DNA of 64,000 bases from Mesorhizobium sp. STM 4661 (GTDB lineage: Bacteria; Pseudomonadota; Alphaproteobacteria; Rhizobiales; Rhizobiaceae). Each line of letters begins with the position of its first letter. The stretch's first letter is position 1. The translations under genes and the position numbers were made by a program. This document shows positions 47,815 through 56,309 of the stretch, one piece after another. The notes beneath the pieces were generated by a model that was not told the origin of the DNA, made no database searches, and worked only from the letters and a program-made list of their open reading frames with translations. The DNA lies in assembly GCF_000359125.1 (NCBI RefSeq), contig NZ_CAAF010000038.1, positions 160,838 through 224,837 on the forward strand, read 5' to 3'.

Positions 47815-48162
47815 ATGCGCGTAACCACCGATCTGTGGGTGTCGGCCCTTCTGCGTCGGGTTTTCGGCGCCGGCGGCTTTGCTGCCGTGGTCAAGCGCGG
47901 CGCCACCGAGGCCGGCGCTGTCTTTGTGCTGGCGCGGAGCAGGCTGGGCGAGCTTGCCTTGTTCGGGCCGGCGCCGCAAACGAGCTACGATTCGGCCAAG
48001 CCCGATGAACGTTTTTTCAGCTTGGTCGGCGCCGGCGACGATGCCGCCGCGCTCGACGCAAGGCTGGAGAGGGAGAAGAAATTCGATCCCGATATCTGGG
48101 TGGTCGAGATCGAGGCCGGCGCCGTTCCGGTCGAGGAGCTTATTGCCGTCAAGACGCCTTGA
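47815..48162 (+). CDS. DUF1491 family protein
   Basis: A 115-residue protein of the alphaproteobacterial DUF1491 family: MRVTTDLWVSALLRRVFGAGGFAAVVKRGATEAGAVFVL at the N-terminus and REKKFDPDIWVVEIE near the end. No signal or membrane segment. Function unknown. Its end overlaps the convergent DUF2336 gene by 14 bases. Confidence 0.85.
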   Translation: MRVTTDLWVSALLRRVFGAGGFAAVVKRGATEAGAVFVLARSRLGELALFGPAPQTSYDSAKPDERFFSLVGAGDDAAALDARLEREKKFDPDIWVVEIEAGAVPVEELIAVKTP

Positions 48163-49201
48163 GGCTGGCGACCGCGGAACCATTGTCGCTGCCTGAAGCC
48201 ATGCGCATATCGGCGTTCGCGGCGGCGCGCACGATGCCGCGAACCGCCCTCGACAATGTCTCGGCTTTCCAGTTGCGGACCTTGTCCAGCGCCGCGTCGC
48301 GGTGCAGCAGGCGGTAACGGTCGAGGAAGATGCGGATCGCCTGCGGATGCGGAAACGCGGTGGGATAGACGGCGACCGCGATCAGGAACGCCTTGTCCTC
48401 GCCGAGGTCAAGCGCGCGCAAGGCGGCCAGCAGCGACGCATAGTTCTGGTTTGCGGTCAGCGACCGCGCCGTTGAGAAGTCGATGTCGAGCGCGTCGGCC
48501 AGCGCGGTCTGGAAGAATGCCGCGTTGCCGGTCAGCGCCGTCTCGCGCAGTTTGACATAGGTTTGCGCGCCGACGAACGGATTGACGGCCGCGCCGCCCT
48601 CCGCATCCGCGCGCATCATCGACCGCAGCCGGCGCCGTGCATTTTCGGCGCTGGCGCCGGGTAGCGGCTTTCTGTCAGGGACGGCAGGAGCGATTTCGGC
48701 GCTCTCGGGTGCATCAGCGACCGCGTCGGGCTGCCGCAAGCGTACCAGCGTCGGTTTTTCGAGAGCCCTGATCAGGTGGGCGATGGTCGGGTTCAGATCC
48801 TTGCGGCGCGCGATGGCGCGCGCATGCGGCAGCCCGTGACGCCCGATGAGCATGATGAGGTCGACGTCGCTGATGGCGCGCGAGCGGATGAGCAGCGGCG
48901 CGGCGATGTCTACAGGTTCCTCGCAAAGCCGCCTAACCAGCGCGGCAGGAGCATATTCGCATTCGGAAAGCGCCGCGGCAACGTAACGGCGCGACTCGAC
49001 CGACACATTGTTGAAAAGCGGAAGCGTCAGATCTTCGAGTTGCGCGATCTCCCGGCGCGAAGGACGGGTAAGCGAGCAGAACGCCGACACAGCGGCACGG
49101 AACAGCCTTTCGGCTTTTCCCGATTCAGCCCGTATAGCGATTTGCCTGAAATCCGAAGATGACACGAAGGATACGCCCGACACTCGACACGATCTGGCCA
49201 T
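48149..49201 (-). CDS. DUF2336 family protein
   Basis: A 350-residue, mostly helical protein. HEAT-like helical repeats are visible (SRREIAQLEDLTLPLFNNVSVESRRYVAAALSECEYAPAALVRRLCEEPVDIAAPLLIRS), the pattern of DUF2336 proteins in alphaproteobacteria. The C-terminal half carries further helices (AFLIAVAVYPTAFPHPQAIRIFLDRY). Start ATG 49201 is the first ATG; an upstream TTG would add 14 residues. The role is unknown; relatives are sometimes linked to cell-cycle and signalling. Confidence 0.82.
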   Translation of the reverse strand: MARSCRVSGVSFVSSSDFRQIAIRAESGKAERLFRAAVSAFCSLTRPSRREIAQLEDLTLPLFNNVSVESRRYVAAALSECEYAPAALVRRLCEEPVDIAAPLLIRSRAISDVDLIMLIGRHGLPHARAIARRKDLNPTIAHLIRALEKPTLVRLRQPDAVADAPESAEIAPAVPDRKPLPGASAENARRRLRSMMRADAEGGAAVNPFVGAQTYVKLRETALTGNAAFFQTALADALDIDFSTARSLTANQNYASLLAALRALDLGEDKAFLIAVAVYPTAFPHPQAIRIFLDRYRLLHRDAALDKVRNWKAETLSRAVRGIVRAAANADMRMASGSDNGSAVASLKAS

Positions 49202-49353
49202 GCTCAACCGGGACTGTGTCGGTTTCGCCTTTGCCAAGAACAAAGATCAAGTTAGCGACGATCCGTTAGCGTTGCGTTAACCTACTGCCATCCTTAATCA
49301 GAATTGGAGGCGTTGCGTTATGCTCCGGGGCAACCGAGAGGAATGCACGAACC

Positions 49354-49548
49354 ATGGGCATGGTACTGTCTTTCGTGCCGCGAACGGCGGCAACCAATCG
49401 AGCAGATCGAAACACCGGAACACCGGCGGCGGTGATCATCTTTCCCGGTGTCCGCTATGAACAGCGGCCACTGACGGGCGAGACGAGGCCGGGCGCCGGT
49501 CCGGACAAGCCGGGCTCGTCGGGAACGCTGCCTGTTCCGCACCACTGA
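49354..49548 (+). CDS. Small conserved-type protein, 64 residues
   Basis: A 64-residue protein starting MGMVLSFVPRTAATNRADR with the core AAVIIFPGVRYEQ, a phrase I associate with small uncharacterised rhizobial proteins. A GAGAGGA site lies about ten bases before ATG 49354. The C-terminus is Pro/Gly-rich. No function known. Confidence 0.65.
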   Translation: MGMVLSFVPRTAATNRADRNTGTPAAVIIFPGVRYEQRPLTGETRPGAGPDKPGSSGTLPVPHH

Positions 49549-49563
49549 GTTTCGGGATCAGCT

Positions 49564-50112
49564 TTAGAAATCCTGCAGCTCACAGGAACCCTGATCGAGA
49601 AACCGCGACACGGTTGGCTTCCAGCTGTCGTCGGGCACAAAGGCGCGGATGACGAATATGCCTTCGTCGATAGGCGCTTCGACGAAGATCGCTCCTTGCA
49701 ATTCCTCGGGAAGATCCTTGCGCACCTCGATCATCTGCGCGGGCGTCAGCACCACACTATCGAGCAGCCCCGCCGTCGTGCCGTGATCGTTGAAGGAATA
49801 GACATTGTAGCCGCTGCGGTCATAGACGGATATGGACCAGAACGGCACGTTCCCCGGCGCCTTGACCCGCACCATGCCGTCGGTCAGGTCGAACCGGCAG
49901 GCGGCCGCGTAAAACAGCGGGTCGACCGACTTCACCACCGGAGCGCCGCCGGCCTCGGCGTCCAGCCTGGTCATCTTGTAGAGGTCCGAGGCCATGGCCA
50001 GCCGCGACCAGGCATCGCGTTCGGAAAATTCCGGAACGAGCAGCAGCACGATGATATGCACGATGCCGGCGCCAAGCAGGCCGAGCAGGATCGCGTGCAG
50101 CAGCTTACGCAT
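49564..50112 (-). CDS. DUF1254-type membrane-anchored protein
   Basis: A 182-residue protein with an N-terminal transmembrane helix (KLLHAILLGLLGAGIVHIIVLLLVPEF) and a soluble domain matching DUF1254 (AACRFDLTDGMVRVKAPGNVPFWSISVYDRSGYNVYSFND). In many bacteria DUF1254 and DUF1214 are halves of one protein; here they are adjacent separate genes that overlap by 8 bases. ATG 50112 was chosen at the beginning of the anchor. Confidence 0.82.
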   Translation of the reverse strand: MRKLLHAILLGLLGAGIVHIIVLLLVPEFSERDAWSRLAMASDLYKMTRLDAEAGGAPVVKSVDPLFYAAACRFDLTDGMVRVKAPGNVPFWSISVYDRSGYNVYSFNDHGTTAGLLDSVVLTPAQMIEVRKDLPEELQGAIFVEAPIDEGIFVIRAFVPDDSWKPTVSRFLDQGSCELQDF

Positions 50113-50689
50113 TGCAGCCGACCTTGAGGATCCGCGGCAGCGTGACATCAGAGAGACCCGTGCTGCTGGCGATCGGCGTGTCATAGAATGTCAGCACGAA
50201 ATACATTCGGCCGGCGCCCTCGGTCAGCAGCCAATTGCCTGGCGCGGCGCGGCTGCCGACGGAAATGATCACCGAATTGTCGGGCTGGCGCAGGACCTGG
50301 TAGGATTGCAGCGCCGCAAGCCTTGGCCTGCCGGTCTGGACCACGCCCAGCGACTGATCGGCGGCGTAGAGGGTCCAGAACCGCGCCGTGGGAAATCCGC
50401 CTTCGATCGTGTAGGCGCATTGGCGCATGAGCTGTTCGCCGCTGGAATCGCGCTCGGCGATGAAGGAGAGTCCCTCAGCCCGCCCGAGCGCCAGCACGCC
50501 TTCGCGCGCCACGCGAGCCTTCGAATAAGGGTCCGCCGCCGGCGTGCCGATGTCGGGGAACGCCGTCCATTGGCCGATCCTGATCGCCCCGACGCCATCC
50601 TGCGTCTTCAGGGCATACCAGACGCTGCCGCCACCGCCGCCGATGGCCATGGCAAGCGAAAGCAGCGTGAGCAAGGCGTTCTTGAGCAT
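50105..50689 (-). CDS. DUF1214-type membrane-anchored protein
   Basis: A 194-residue protein with an N-terminal hydrophobic segment (ALLTLLSLAMAIGGGGGSVWYAL) and a DUF1214-like beta-rich domain (GFPTARFWTLYAADQSLGV, then NSVIISVGSRAAPGNWLLTEGAGRMYFVLTFYDTP). It runs upstream of and overlaps the DUF1254 gene, which supports a joint complex. Start ATG 50689 precedes the anchor; an ATG at 50749 would add 20 residues. Function unknown. Confidence 0.82.
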   Translation of the reverse strand: MLKNALLTLLSLAMAIGGGGGSVWYALKTQDGVGAIRIGQWTAFPDIGTPAADPYSKARVAREGVLALGRAEGLSFIAERDSSGEQLMRQCAYTIEGGFPTARFWTLYAADQSLGVVQTGRPRLAALQSYQVLRQPDNSVIISVGSRAAPGNWLLTEGAGRMYFVLTFYDTPIASSTGLSDVTLPRILKVGCNA

Positions 50690-50794
50690 GAAGAGCCGCG
50701 GGTGAGAAAGCAGAAGTGCTGCTCGGGATATCGCGGGGCAGGGGGCCATGGCAAGCGTGGCGCTGCGCAGGCTCGGCGCGGAGCCCGCGGCAGG

Positions 50795-52954
50795 TCAAAG
50801 CGCCGACAGGGTCTCCGGCGTCGCGGGAGGCTGGAGGACGGGCGCCGACTGGAACAGCCTGGTCATGTCCCGCAGCGCCTGCGTGGTCTGGCTGGACAGC
50901 ACTGGCGGGCGCTCGGCGGCGGCATCGGCCGCTGCCTTCTCGGCGTTTTTCTTCTGCGCCTCCTCGGCCTTGGCCGCGACCTCTTCGTCGACGAAGGGCT
51001 TGTCGAGACCGGGGATCGGCTTGAGGTCGATATTCTGGTGCGCGTAGACCATCAGGCGTTGCCACACCATGGCCGGCAGCGTGCCGCCGGTCATGTTCCT
51101 GGTCGGGGTGAAATCGTCATTGCCGAGCCAGACGGCGGCCGTATAGTTGCCGGTGAAGCCGACATACCAGGCGTCGCGATTGGACTGGGTGGTGCCGGTC
51201 TTGCCGGCGGAAACGATGTCGGGAAGGGCCGCGCGCCGTGCCGTGCCCATCACCGGCACCGCCGCCAGCATGGTGTTCATGTATTTGAGCGCCTGTTCCG
51301 ACAGCACACGGCGCGGCGGCGGCGCGTCCTTGGCGAAGTCGTAGACCACTTCGCCGGTACGGGTTACGAGCTGTGAGATGCCGTGCCGGGTGCCGGCAAA
51401 GCCGTTCTGCGCGAACACGCTGTAGCCTGTCGCCTGGTCCATCACTGTCATGCCCGATGTGCCGAGCACCATGGTTTTGTGCGATTCGAGCGGCGATTCG
51501 ACGCCCATCGCCTCCGCCATCGCCTTGATCGGCTTGATGCCGAGATAGTCCTTGGCCAGCCGCACCGGCACGGTGTTGATCGATTTGGCGATCGCGGTGA
51601 TCAGCGTGACGTTGCCGGCCGATCCGCCGTTGTAATTGCGAGGCGACCAGCCGCCCCAGGAGATCGGCCCGCCGGAAACGACGGAGTTCGGCGTGAAGCC
51701 GTGTTCCATGGCCGTCGCGTAGACATAGGGCTTGAACGAGGAGCCGGTCTGGCGCAGCGCCTTGGTGGCGCGGTTGAACTGGCTGGCGCCGTAGTCGCGG
51801 CCGCCGACGATCGCCCTGACCGCGCCATTGGTCTCGATGACGACCATGGCGCCTTCGGTGACGTTGTACTCCTTGCCGAACTGACGGAGGTGGAACTCCA
51901 TCGATTCTTCCGCCGCCTTCTGGATGTTGGCGTCGAAAGTGGTGTGCGCGACCAGGGAATGCTGGCCGGACTTGGCCGCGATCTTCTTGACCTCGTCGAA
52001 GGCCCAGTCGAGGTAATAGTCCGGGCTCTTCTGCTCGCCGCGGTCGACGATTTCGGCCGGACGAAGCCTCGCCTGCAGCACCTGGCCTTCGGTCATGAAG
52101 CCGGCATCGACCAGGTTGGACAGCACCACATTGGCCCGCGCGCGGGCGGCCGGCAGGTTGATATGCGGCGCGTATTTGGTCGGCGCCTTGAACAGGCCGG
52201 CCAGCATCGCCGCCTCGGCGAGGTTCAGGTCCTTGACGCTCTTGCCGAAATAGAAATCGGCGGCCGCCTCGATGCCGAATGTGCCGCCGCCCATATAGGC
52301 GCGGTCGAGATAGAGCTGCAGGATTTCCTTTTTCGACAGATTGGCTTCGAGCCACAGCGACAGGAAGGCTTCCTTGATCTTGCGCTCCAGCGTCCGCTCA
52401 TTGGTCAGGAACAGGTTTTTCGCGAGCTGCTGGGTGATGCTCGATCCGCCCTGGACGACGGAATTTGCCCGCACATTCTCGAAGATGGCCCTGGAAAGGC
52501 CGAGCACATCGATGCCGTGGTGATCGAAGAAACGCCTATCCTCGGTGGCCAGCACCGCCTTGATGACCTGGTCCGGCATCTCGTCAACCGGCACCGAATC
52601 GCGCTGGATGATGCCGCGCTGGCCGATCTCATTGCCGTAGCGGTCGAGGAAGGTGACGGCGAAGTCGCCCTGGGCGCGCCAGTCGCCGGCCGTTTCCTGG
52701 AAGGCCGGCAAGGCAAGCGCCAGCATGACGACGATGCCGCCGGCGCCGAGCGTGAAGCCTTCGCTCAAGAATTCGATGATGCCGCGGCGCCAGCCGGTGA
52801 CGCGAAAACGCCGGAAAAAAATGGTGGCCGCTTCCCAGAACTGGCGCGCCTTGAAGCCGATCTCGTAGAGCGAGGAATCGAGCCACGCATCGACCGCGAG
52901 CAGCCTGGCGGCGATCGGCCCTCTTCTCCTGCGTGGTTCCAAAGGACTGGTCAT
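50795..52954 (-). CDS. Class A penicillin-binding protein (PBP1-type)
   Basis: A 719-residue bifunctional peptidoglycan synthase. A cytoplasmic N-terminus of about 70 residues precedes one transmembrane helix (GGIVVMLALALPAF). The glycosyltransferase domain (GT51) has VLATEDRRFFDHHGIDVLG and GGSSITQQLAKNLFL. The transpeptidase has TGSSFKPYVYA, SIN and SAGKTGTTQSNRDAW, the SxxK, SxN and KTG motifs. A low-complexity tail (AKAEEAQKKNAEKAAADAAAE) closes the protein. It polymerises glycan strands and cross-links them at sites of growth. Confidence 0.93.
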   Translation of the reverse strand: MTSPLEPRRRRGPIAARLLAVDAWLDSSLYEIGFKARQFWEAATIFFRRFRVTGWRRGIIEFLSEGFTLGAGGIVVMLALALPAFQETAGDWRAQGDFAVTFLDRYGNEIGQRGIIQRDSVPVDEMPDQVIKAVLATEDRRFFDHHGIDVLGLSRAIFENVRANSVVQGGSSITQQLAKNLFLTNERTLERKIKEAFLSLWLEANLSKKEILQLYLDRAYMGGGTFGIEAAADFYFGKSVKDLNLAEAAMLAGLFKAPTKYAPHINLPAARARANVVLSNLVDAGFMTEGQVLQARLRPAEIVDRGEQKSPDYYLDWAFDEVKKIAAKSGQHSLVAHTTFDANIQKAAEESMEFHLRQFGKEYNVTEGAMVVIETNGAVRAIVGGRDYGASQFNRATKALRQTGSSFKPYVYATAMEHGFTPNSVVSGGPISWGGWSPRNYNGGSAGNVTLITAIAKSINTVPVRLAKDYLGIKPIKAMAEAMGVESPLESHKTMVLGTSGMTVMDQATGYSVFAQNGFAGTRHGISQLVTRTGEVVYDFAKDAPPPRRVLSEQALKYMNTMLAAVPVMGTARRAALPDIVSAGKTGTTQSNRDAWYVGFTGNYTAAVWLGNDDFTPTRNMTGGTLPAMVWQRLMVYAHQNIDLKPIPGLDKPFVDEEVAAKAEEAQKKNAEKAAADAAAERPPVLSSQTTQALRDMTRLFQSAPVLQPPATPETLSAL

Positions 52955-53126
52955 TCCCGAAATCCCCCACCGCGACCTGAGAACCGCAAGCGGGCAATTT
53001 CAGGGCGGTGCGCCAGCCTTGACTATGCGTCCATTTTGGCGCCGCTCACAAGGGCGAGGGAGGCTCATGCGGGAGGTTTGTTGATCGAAAGGGGCGCGCT
53101 TGTTGCACGCACGCAAGCCTCCAATG

Positions 53127-53765
53127 TCACCGCGCCGCGATGAAGCGCATGAAATGCGCCACGTCGGCCTCTGTGGGCTCCCGGCCGGTAAAGCTGCGCA
53201 GATAGGCGGCGAGATGGCTGACCCGCGCCTCGACCGGTTCCTTCAAGTCCAACACGTAGTAGCCGATCTGCATGTAATAGAGCACCCGGGCGCGGATGAA
53301 AGCATCCTCTTCATCGTAGCCATGCCGGCGATACATGTCGCGGATGGCGCTTAGCCGATCGTCGTCGGCTTGGTCGATTGCCCGGCGCACATCGTCGGAA
53401 CGCCGCGCCCATTCGCGGATGGCGAAGTCGAGCCTGGGATCGAACAGGCGCTCGTCGGCCCAGCATTCGAACACGTTCATGACGCCCATGATGATGCTTT
53501 TGGCTGGTCGTCTGGCGCGTTCGACGATCGCCTTGGTGTTGGTGTCGTGCCAATGGGCGAGCAACTGGTCGAGCAGATCCTGACGGCTCTGGAAATACCA
53601 GTAGAAGCTCGAGCGCGACACGCCGAGCTTCTGGCCGAGCGGCAGCACCCGCACGCTTTCGACGCCATCGGAAATCAGCGTCTGCAGCGCAAGATTGATC
53701 CAGTCCCAGCGCGTCACCTTGATGTTGCCGGGCGCCGGCTCGTCCTGTGGAGCGATCATGATCAT
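53127..53765 (-). CDS. TetR-family regulator divergent from the methylamine-type genes
   Basis: A 212-residue TetR protein. The helix-turn-helix is at residues 18-60 (WDWINLALQTLISDGVESVRVLPLGQKLGVSRSSFYWYFQSRQDLL); the rest is a helical ligand domain. The minus frame stays open upstream to 54989 but only through the antisense of the flavoprotein gene, so the ATG at 53765 (or 53759) is the sensible start. It faces the flavoprotein-MttB operon across 120 bases that contain a perfect dyad. It probably senses a methylated amine or a breakdown product. Confidence 0.85.
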   Translation of the reverse strand: MIMIAPQDEPAPGNIKVTRWDWINLALQTLISDGVESVRVLPLGQKLGVSRSSFYWYFQSRQDLLDQLLAHWHDTNTKAIVERARRPAKSIIMGVMNVFECWADERLFDPRLDFAIREWARRSDDVRRAIDQADDDRLSAIRDMYRRHGYDEEDAFIRARVLYYMQIGYYVLDLKEPVEARVSHLAAYLRSFTGREPTEADVAHFMRFIAAR

Positions 53766-53817
53766 GGACCCACAATTGGCATGACGGGTGACGACGCGCA
53801 AGCCGACTGGACAGCTA

Positions 53818-53834
53818 TGTCTACACTCTAGACA
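53818..53834. promoter_or_regulatory. Probable TetR operator of the flavoprotein-MttB operon
   Basis: TGTCTA-CACTC-TAGACA is a perfect dyad with 6-base arms located 53 bases from the TetR start and 51 from the flavoprotein start. A second small palindrome (ACATATGT) follows at once. Operator identity is inferred from symmetry and place. Confidence 0.65.
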
Positions 53835-53885
53835 CATATGTACAGTGCATATATGGTGCCGGGGTCGAACAGCCCGGAGGAAGCC

Positions 53886-56297
53886 GTGAAGTCGCACTAT
53901 CGTGCAGTCGTCATCGGGGGTGGCGTGGTCGGGGCATCGGTGCTCTACCATCTGGCGCGCTTCGGCTGGACAGACGTCGCGCTGATCGAGCGCGCCGAAC
54001 TGACGGCAGGCTCCACCTGGCACGCGGCGGCCGGTTTCCACGCCCTCAACGCCGATCCCAATGTCGCGGCGCTGCAGGACTATACGATCAAGCTCTATCG
54101 CGAGATCGAGGCCGAATCCGGCCAGAATGCCGGCCTGCACATGACCGGCGGCGTCAACATGGCCAGCGACCCTGCCCGCTGGGAGTGGCTGAAATCGGCC
54201 TGGGCCGTGTTCCAGTCGGTCGGCATCGAAACCGCCCGGCTGGTCACCCCCGAGGAGATCAAGGCGATCTGCCCGATTGTCGATGTCAGCGATGTGCTGG
54301 GCGGCCTCTACGATTCCAACGAAGGCCATCTCGATCCTTACGGCACGACGCACGCCTATGCCGGGGCGGCGAAAAAGCGCGGCGCCGATGTCATCCTGCG
54401 CAACCGCGTACTCGACCTGAAGCCGCGCACCGACGGCGGCTGGGACGTCATCACCGAGCAAGGCACGATCGTTGCGGAGCATGTCGTCAATGCCGGTGGT
54501 CTCTGGGCGAAGCAGCTCGGCCGCATGGTCGGCGTCGATCTGCCGGTGACGCCGATGGAGCACCACTATTTCGTCACCGAGGACATCCCGGAGGTCGCGG
54601 CGCTCGACAAGGAGCTTGGCCTCGCCGTCGATCTCGACGGCTTTGCCTATCTCCGCCAGGAGCGCAAAGGCGTCCTGCTCGGCCTCTACGAGCAGAACCC
54701 GAAACACTGGAACATGGACGGCGCGCCGTGGGACTACGGCATCGAACTGATCCCGGAAGACATCGAGCGGATCAGCCCGGAACTTTCCAGGGCCTATGAG
54801 CGCTTTCCCTGCCTTGCTACCGCCGGCATCCGCAAATGGGTCAACGGCGCCTTCACCTTCACGCCGGACGGCAACCCGATCGTCGGGCCGGTACGCGGCG
54901 TCAGGAACTACTGGGTCGCCTGCGGCGTCATGGCCGGTTTCAGCCAGGGCGGCGGTGTCGGCAAATCGCTGGCCGAGTGGATGATCCATGGCGAACCGCA
55001 GGCAGACATCTTCGGCATGGACATTGCCCGCTATGGCGCCTTTGCCGCCAACCGCGAATATCTCCGGCAGACGACGCGCCAGTTCTATGCGCGCCGCTTC
55101 GTCATGACCTTTCCCAATGAGCGCCTGCCAGCCGGACGGCCATTGAAACGCCCCGGCGCCTATGATGGCATGACGGCGGCCGGATGCGAATGGACCGCGT
55201 CGTGGGGGTTGGAAATCCCAGCCTATTTCGCGCCCATGGGTTTTCGCGAGGAGACGACGCTAAAACGCTCCAACGCCTTCGACATCGTTGGCGACGAGGC
55301 GCTGCAGGTGCGGCGCGCCGCCGGCCTCGTCGATACATCGGCCTTTTCGCGCTATGCCGTCTCGGGCCCGGGTGCCGAGGCCTGGCTCGACCGCCTGCTG
55401 GCCTGCAGGCTGCCGAAACCGGGGCAGGCGAAGCTCGCGCCGATGCTCGGCCATGACGGCCGGCTGAAGGGCGATCTGACCGTCTTCAACTGGGGTGGCG
55501 GCCAATACTGGATCATGGGCTCCTACTATCTCAGGGAATTTCACATGCGCTGGTTCGAGGCGCATGCGGCGGAAGGCGCGACCGTTACCGACATCTCCGA
55601 CGCAATGTCCGGCTTCCTCGTCACCGGACCGAAGGCGCGGGCGGTTCTTGCGCGCACCACGCATCAGGATGTCTCGGCCGAGGCCTTGCCCTTTATGGCT
55701 TGCGGCGAATTCGACATCGGCATGGTGCGCGCCCGGGTTGCGCGCCTCTCCATTGCCGGCGAACTCGGTTTCGAAATCAATTGCCCGGCCAGCATGCATG
55801 CCACCTTGCGCCAAACGCTGCTTGCCGCCGGCGAGGATCTCGGCCTTGCCGAAATCGGCTTCTACGCACTCAACGCGCTCAGGCTGGAAAAGAGCTTCGG
55901 CATCTGGTCGCGCGAATTCACCCAGGGCTACACGCCCGGCCAGACCGGCCTCGACCGCTTCATTGCCTTCGGCAAGGGCGGCTTCATCGGCCGCGAGGCT
56001 GCATTGAAGGAGCGCGAGGGCGCCACCACGCAGTGCCTGGTGACGCTTGAGGTGGATGCGCTCGATGCGGATGCCAGCGGCTTCGAGCCGGTCTGGCACA
56101 AAGGCCGGCGCATTGGCTTCGTCACGTCGGGCGGCTATGGCTATTCGGTCGGCAAGAGCCTTGCGCTGGCGCTGGTCGACCGCGATTTCGCCGGGGAGGG
56201 CACCGCCTTGTCTGTGCACATCGTCGGCGTCGAGCGGCCGGCACGGGTCATTGCGGCCTCTCCCTACGATCCGCTGGGCAAGGCGATGCGGCAATGA
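53886..56297 (+). CDS. Dimethylglycine/sarcosine dehydrogenase-like flavoprotein with GcvT domain
   Basis: An 803-residue two-part enzyme. The N-terminal amine oxidoreductase (about residues 5-380) has AVVIGGGVVGASVLYHLARFG for FAD and STWHAAAGFHALN, where His46 is placed as the covalent FAD ligand of dimethylglycine and sarcosine dehydrogenases. The C-terminal half is a GcvT-type aminomethyltransferase fold (about 420-800; LEKSFGIWSREFTQGYTPGQTGLDRFIAFGKGGFIGREA) that binds folate and takes up the released one-carbon unit. The GTG at 53886 has a strong GGAGG site; an ATG at 53838 lacks one. The MttB gene follows after 12 bases. Confidence 0.88.
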   Translation: MKSHYRAVVIGGGVVGASVLYHLARFGWTDVALIERAELTAGSTWHAAAGFHALNADPNVAALQDYTIKLYREIEAESGQNAGLHMTGGVNMASDPARWEWLKSAWAVFQSVGIETARLVTPEEIKAICPIVDVSDVLGGLYDSNEGHLDPYGTTHAYAGAAKKRGADVILRNRVLDLKPRTDGGWDVITEQGTIVAEHVVNAGGLWAKQLGRMVGVDLPVTPMEHHYFVTEDIPEVAALDKELGLAVDLDGFAYLRQERKGVLLGLYEQNPKHWNMDGAPWDYGIELIPEDIERISPELSRAYERFPCLATAGIRKWVNGAFTFTPDGNPIVGPVRGVRNYWVACGVMAGFSQGGGVGKSLAEWMIHGEPQADIFGMDIARYGAFAANREYLRQTTRQFYARRFVMTFPNERLPAGRPLKRPGAYDGMTAAGCEWTASWGLEIPAYFAPMGFREETTLKRSNAFDIVGDEALQVRRAAGLVDTSAFSRYAVSGPGAEAWLDRLLACRLPKPGQAKLAPMLGHDGRLKGDLTVFNWGGGQYWIMGSYYLREFHMRWFEAHAAEGATVTDISDAMSGFLVTGPKARAVLARTTHQDVSAEALPFMACGEFDIGMVRARVARLSIAGELGFEINCPASMHATLRQTLLAAGEDLGLAEIGFYALNALRLEKSFGIWSREFTQGYTPGQTGLDRFIAFGKGGFIGREAALKEREGATTQCLVTLEVDALDADASGFEPVWHKGRRIGFVTSGGYGYSVGKSLALALVDRDFAGEGTALSVHIVGVERPARVIAASPYDPLGKAMRQ

Positions 56298-56309
56298 GGA
56301 GGTTCTGTC

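Noticed and set aside
53766..54989. Upstream extension of the TetR frame, giving about 620 residues
   Set aside because: The extension runs antisense through the flavoprotein gene; TetR proteins are about 200 residues and begin at the ATG at 53765.
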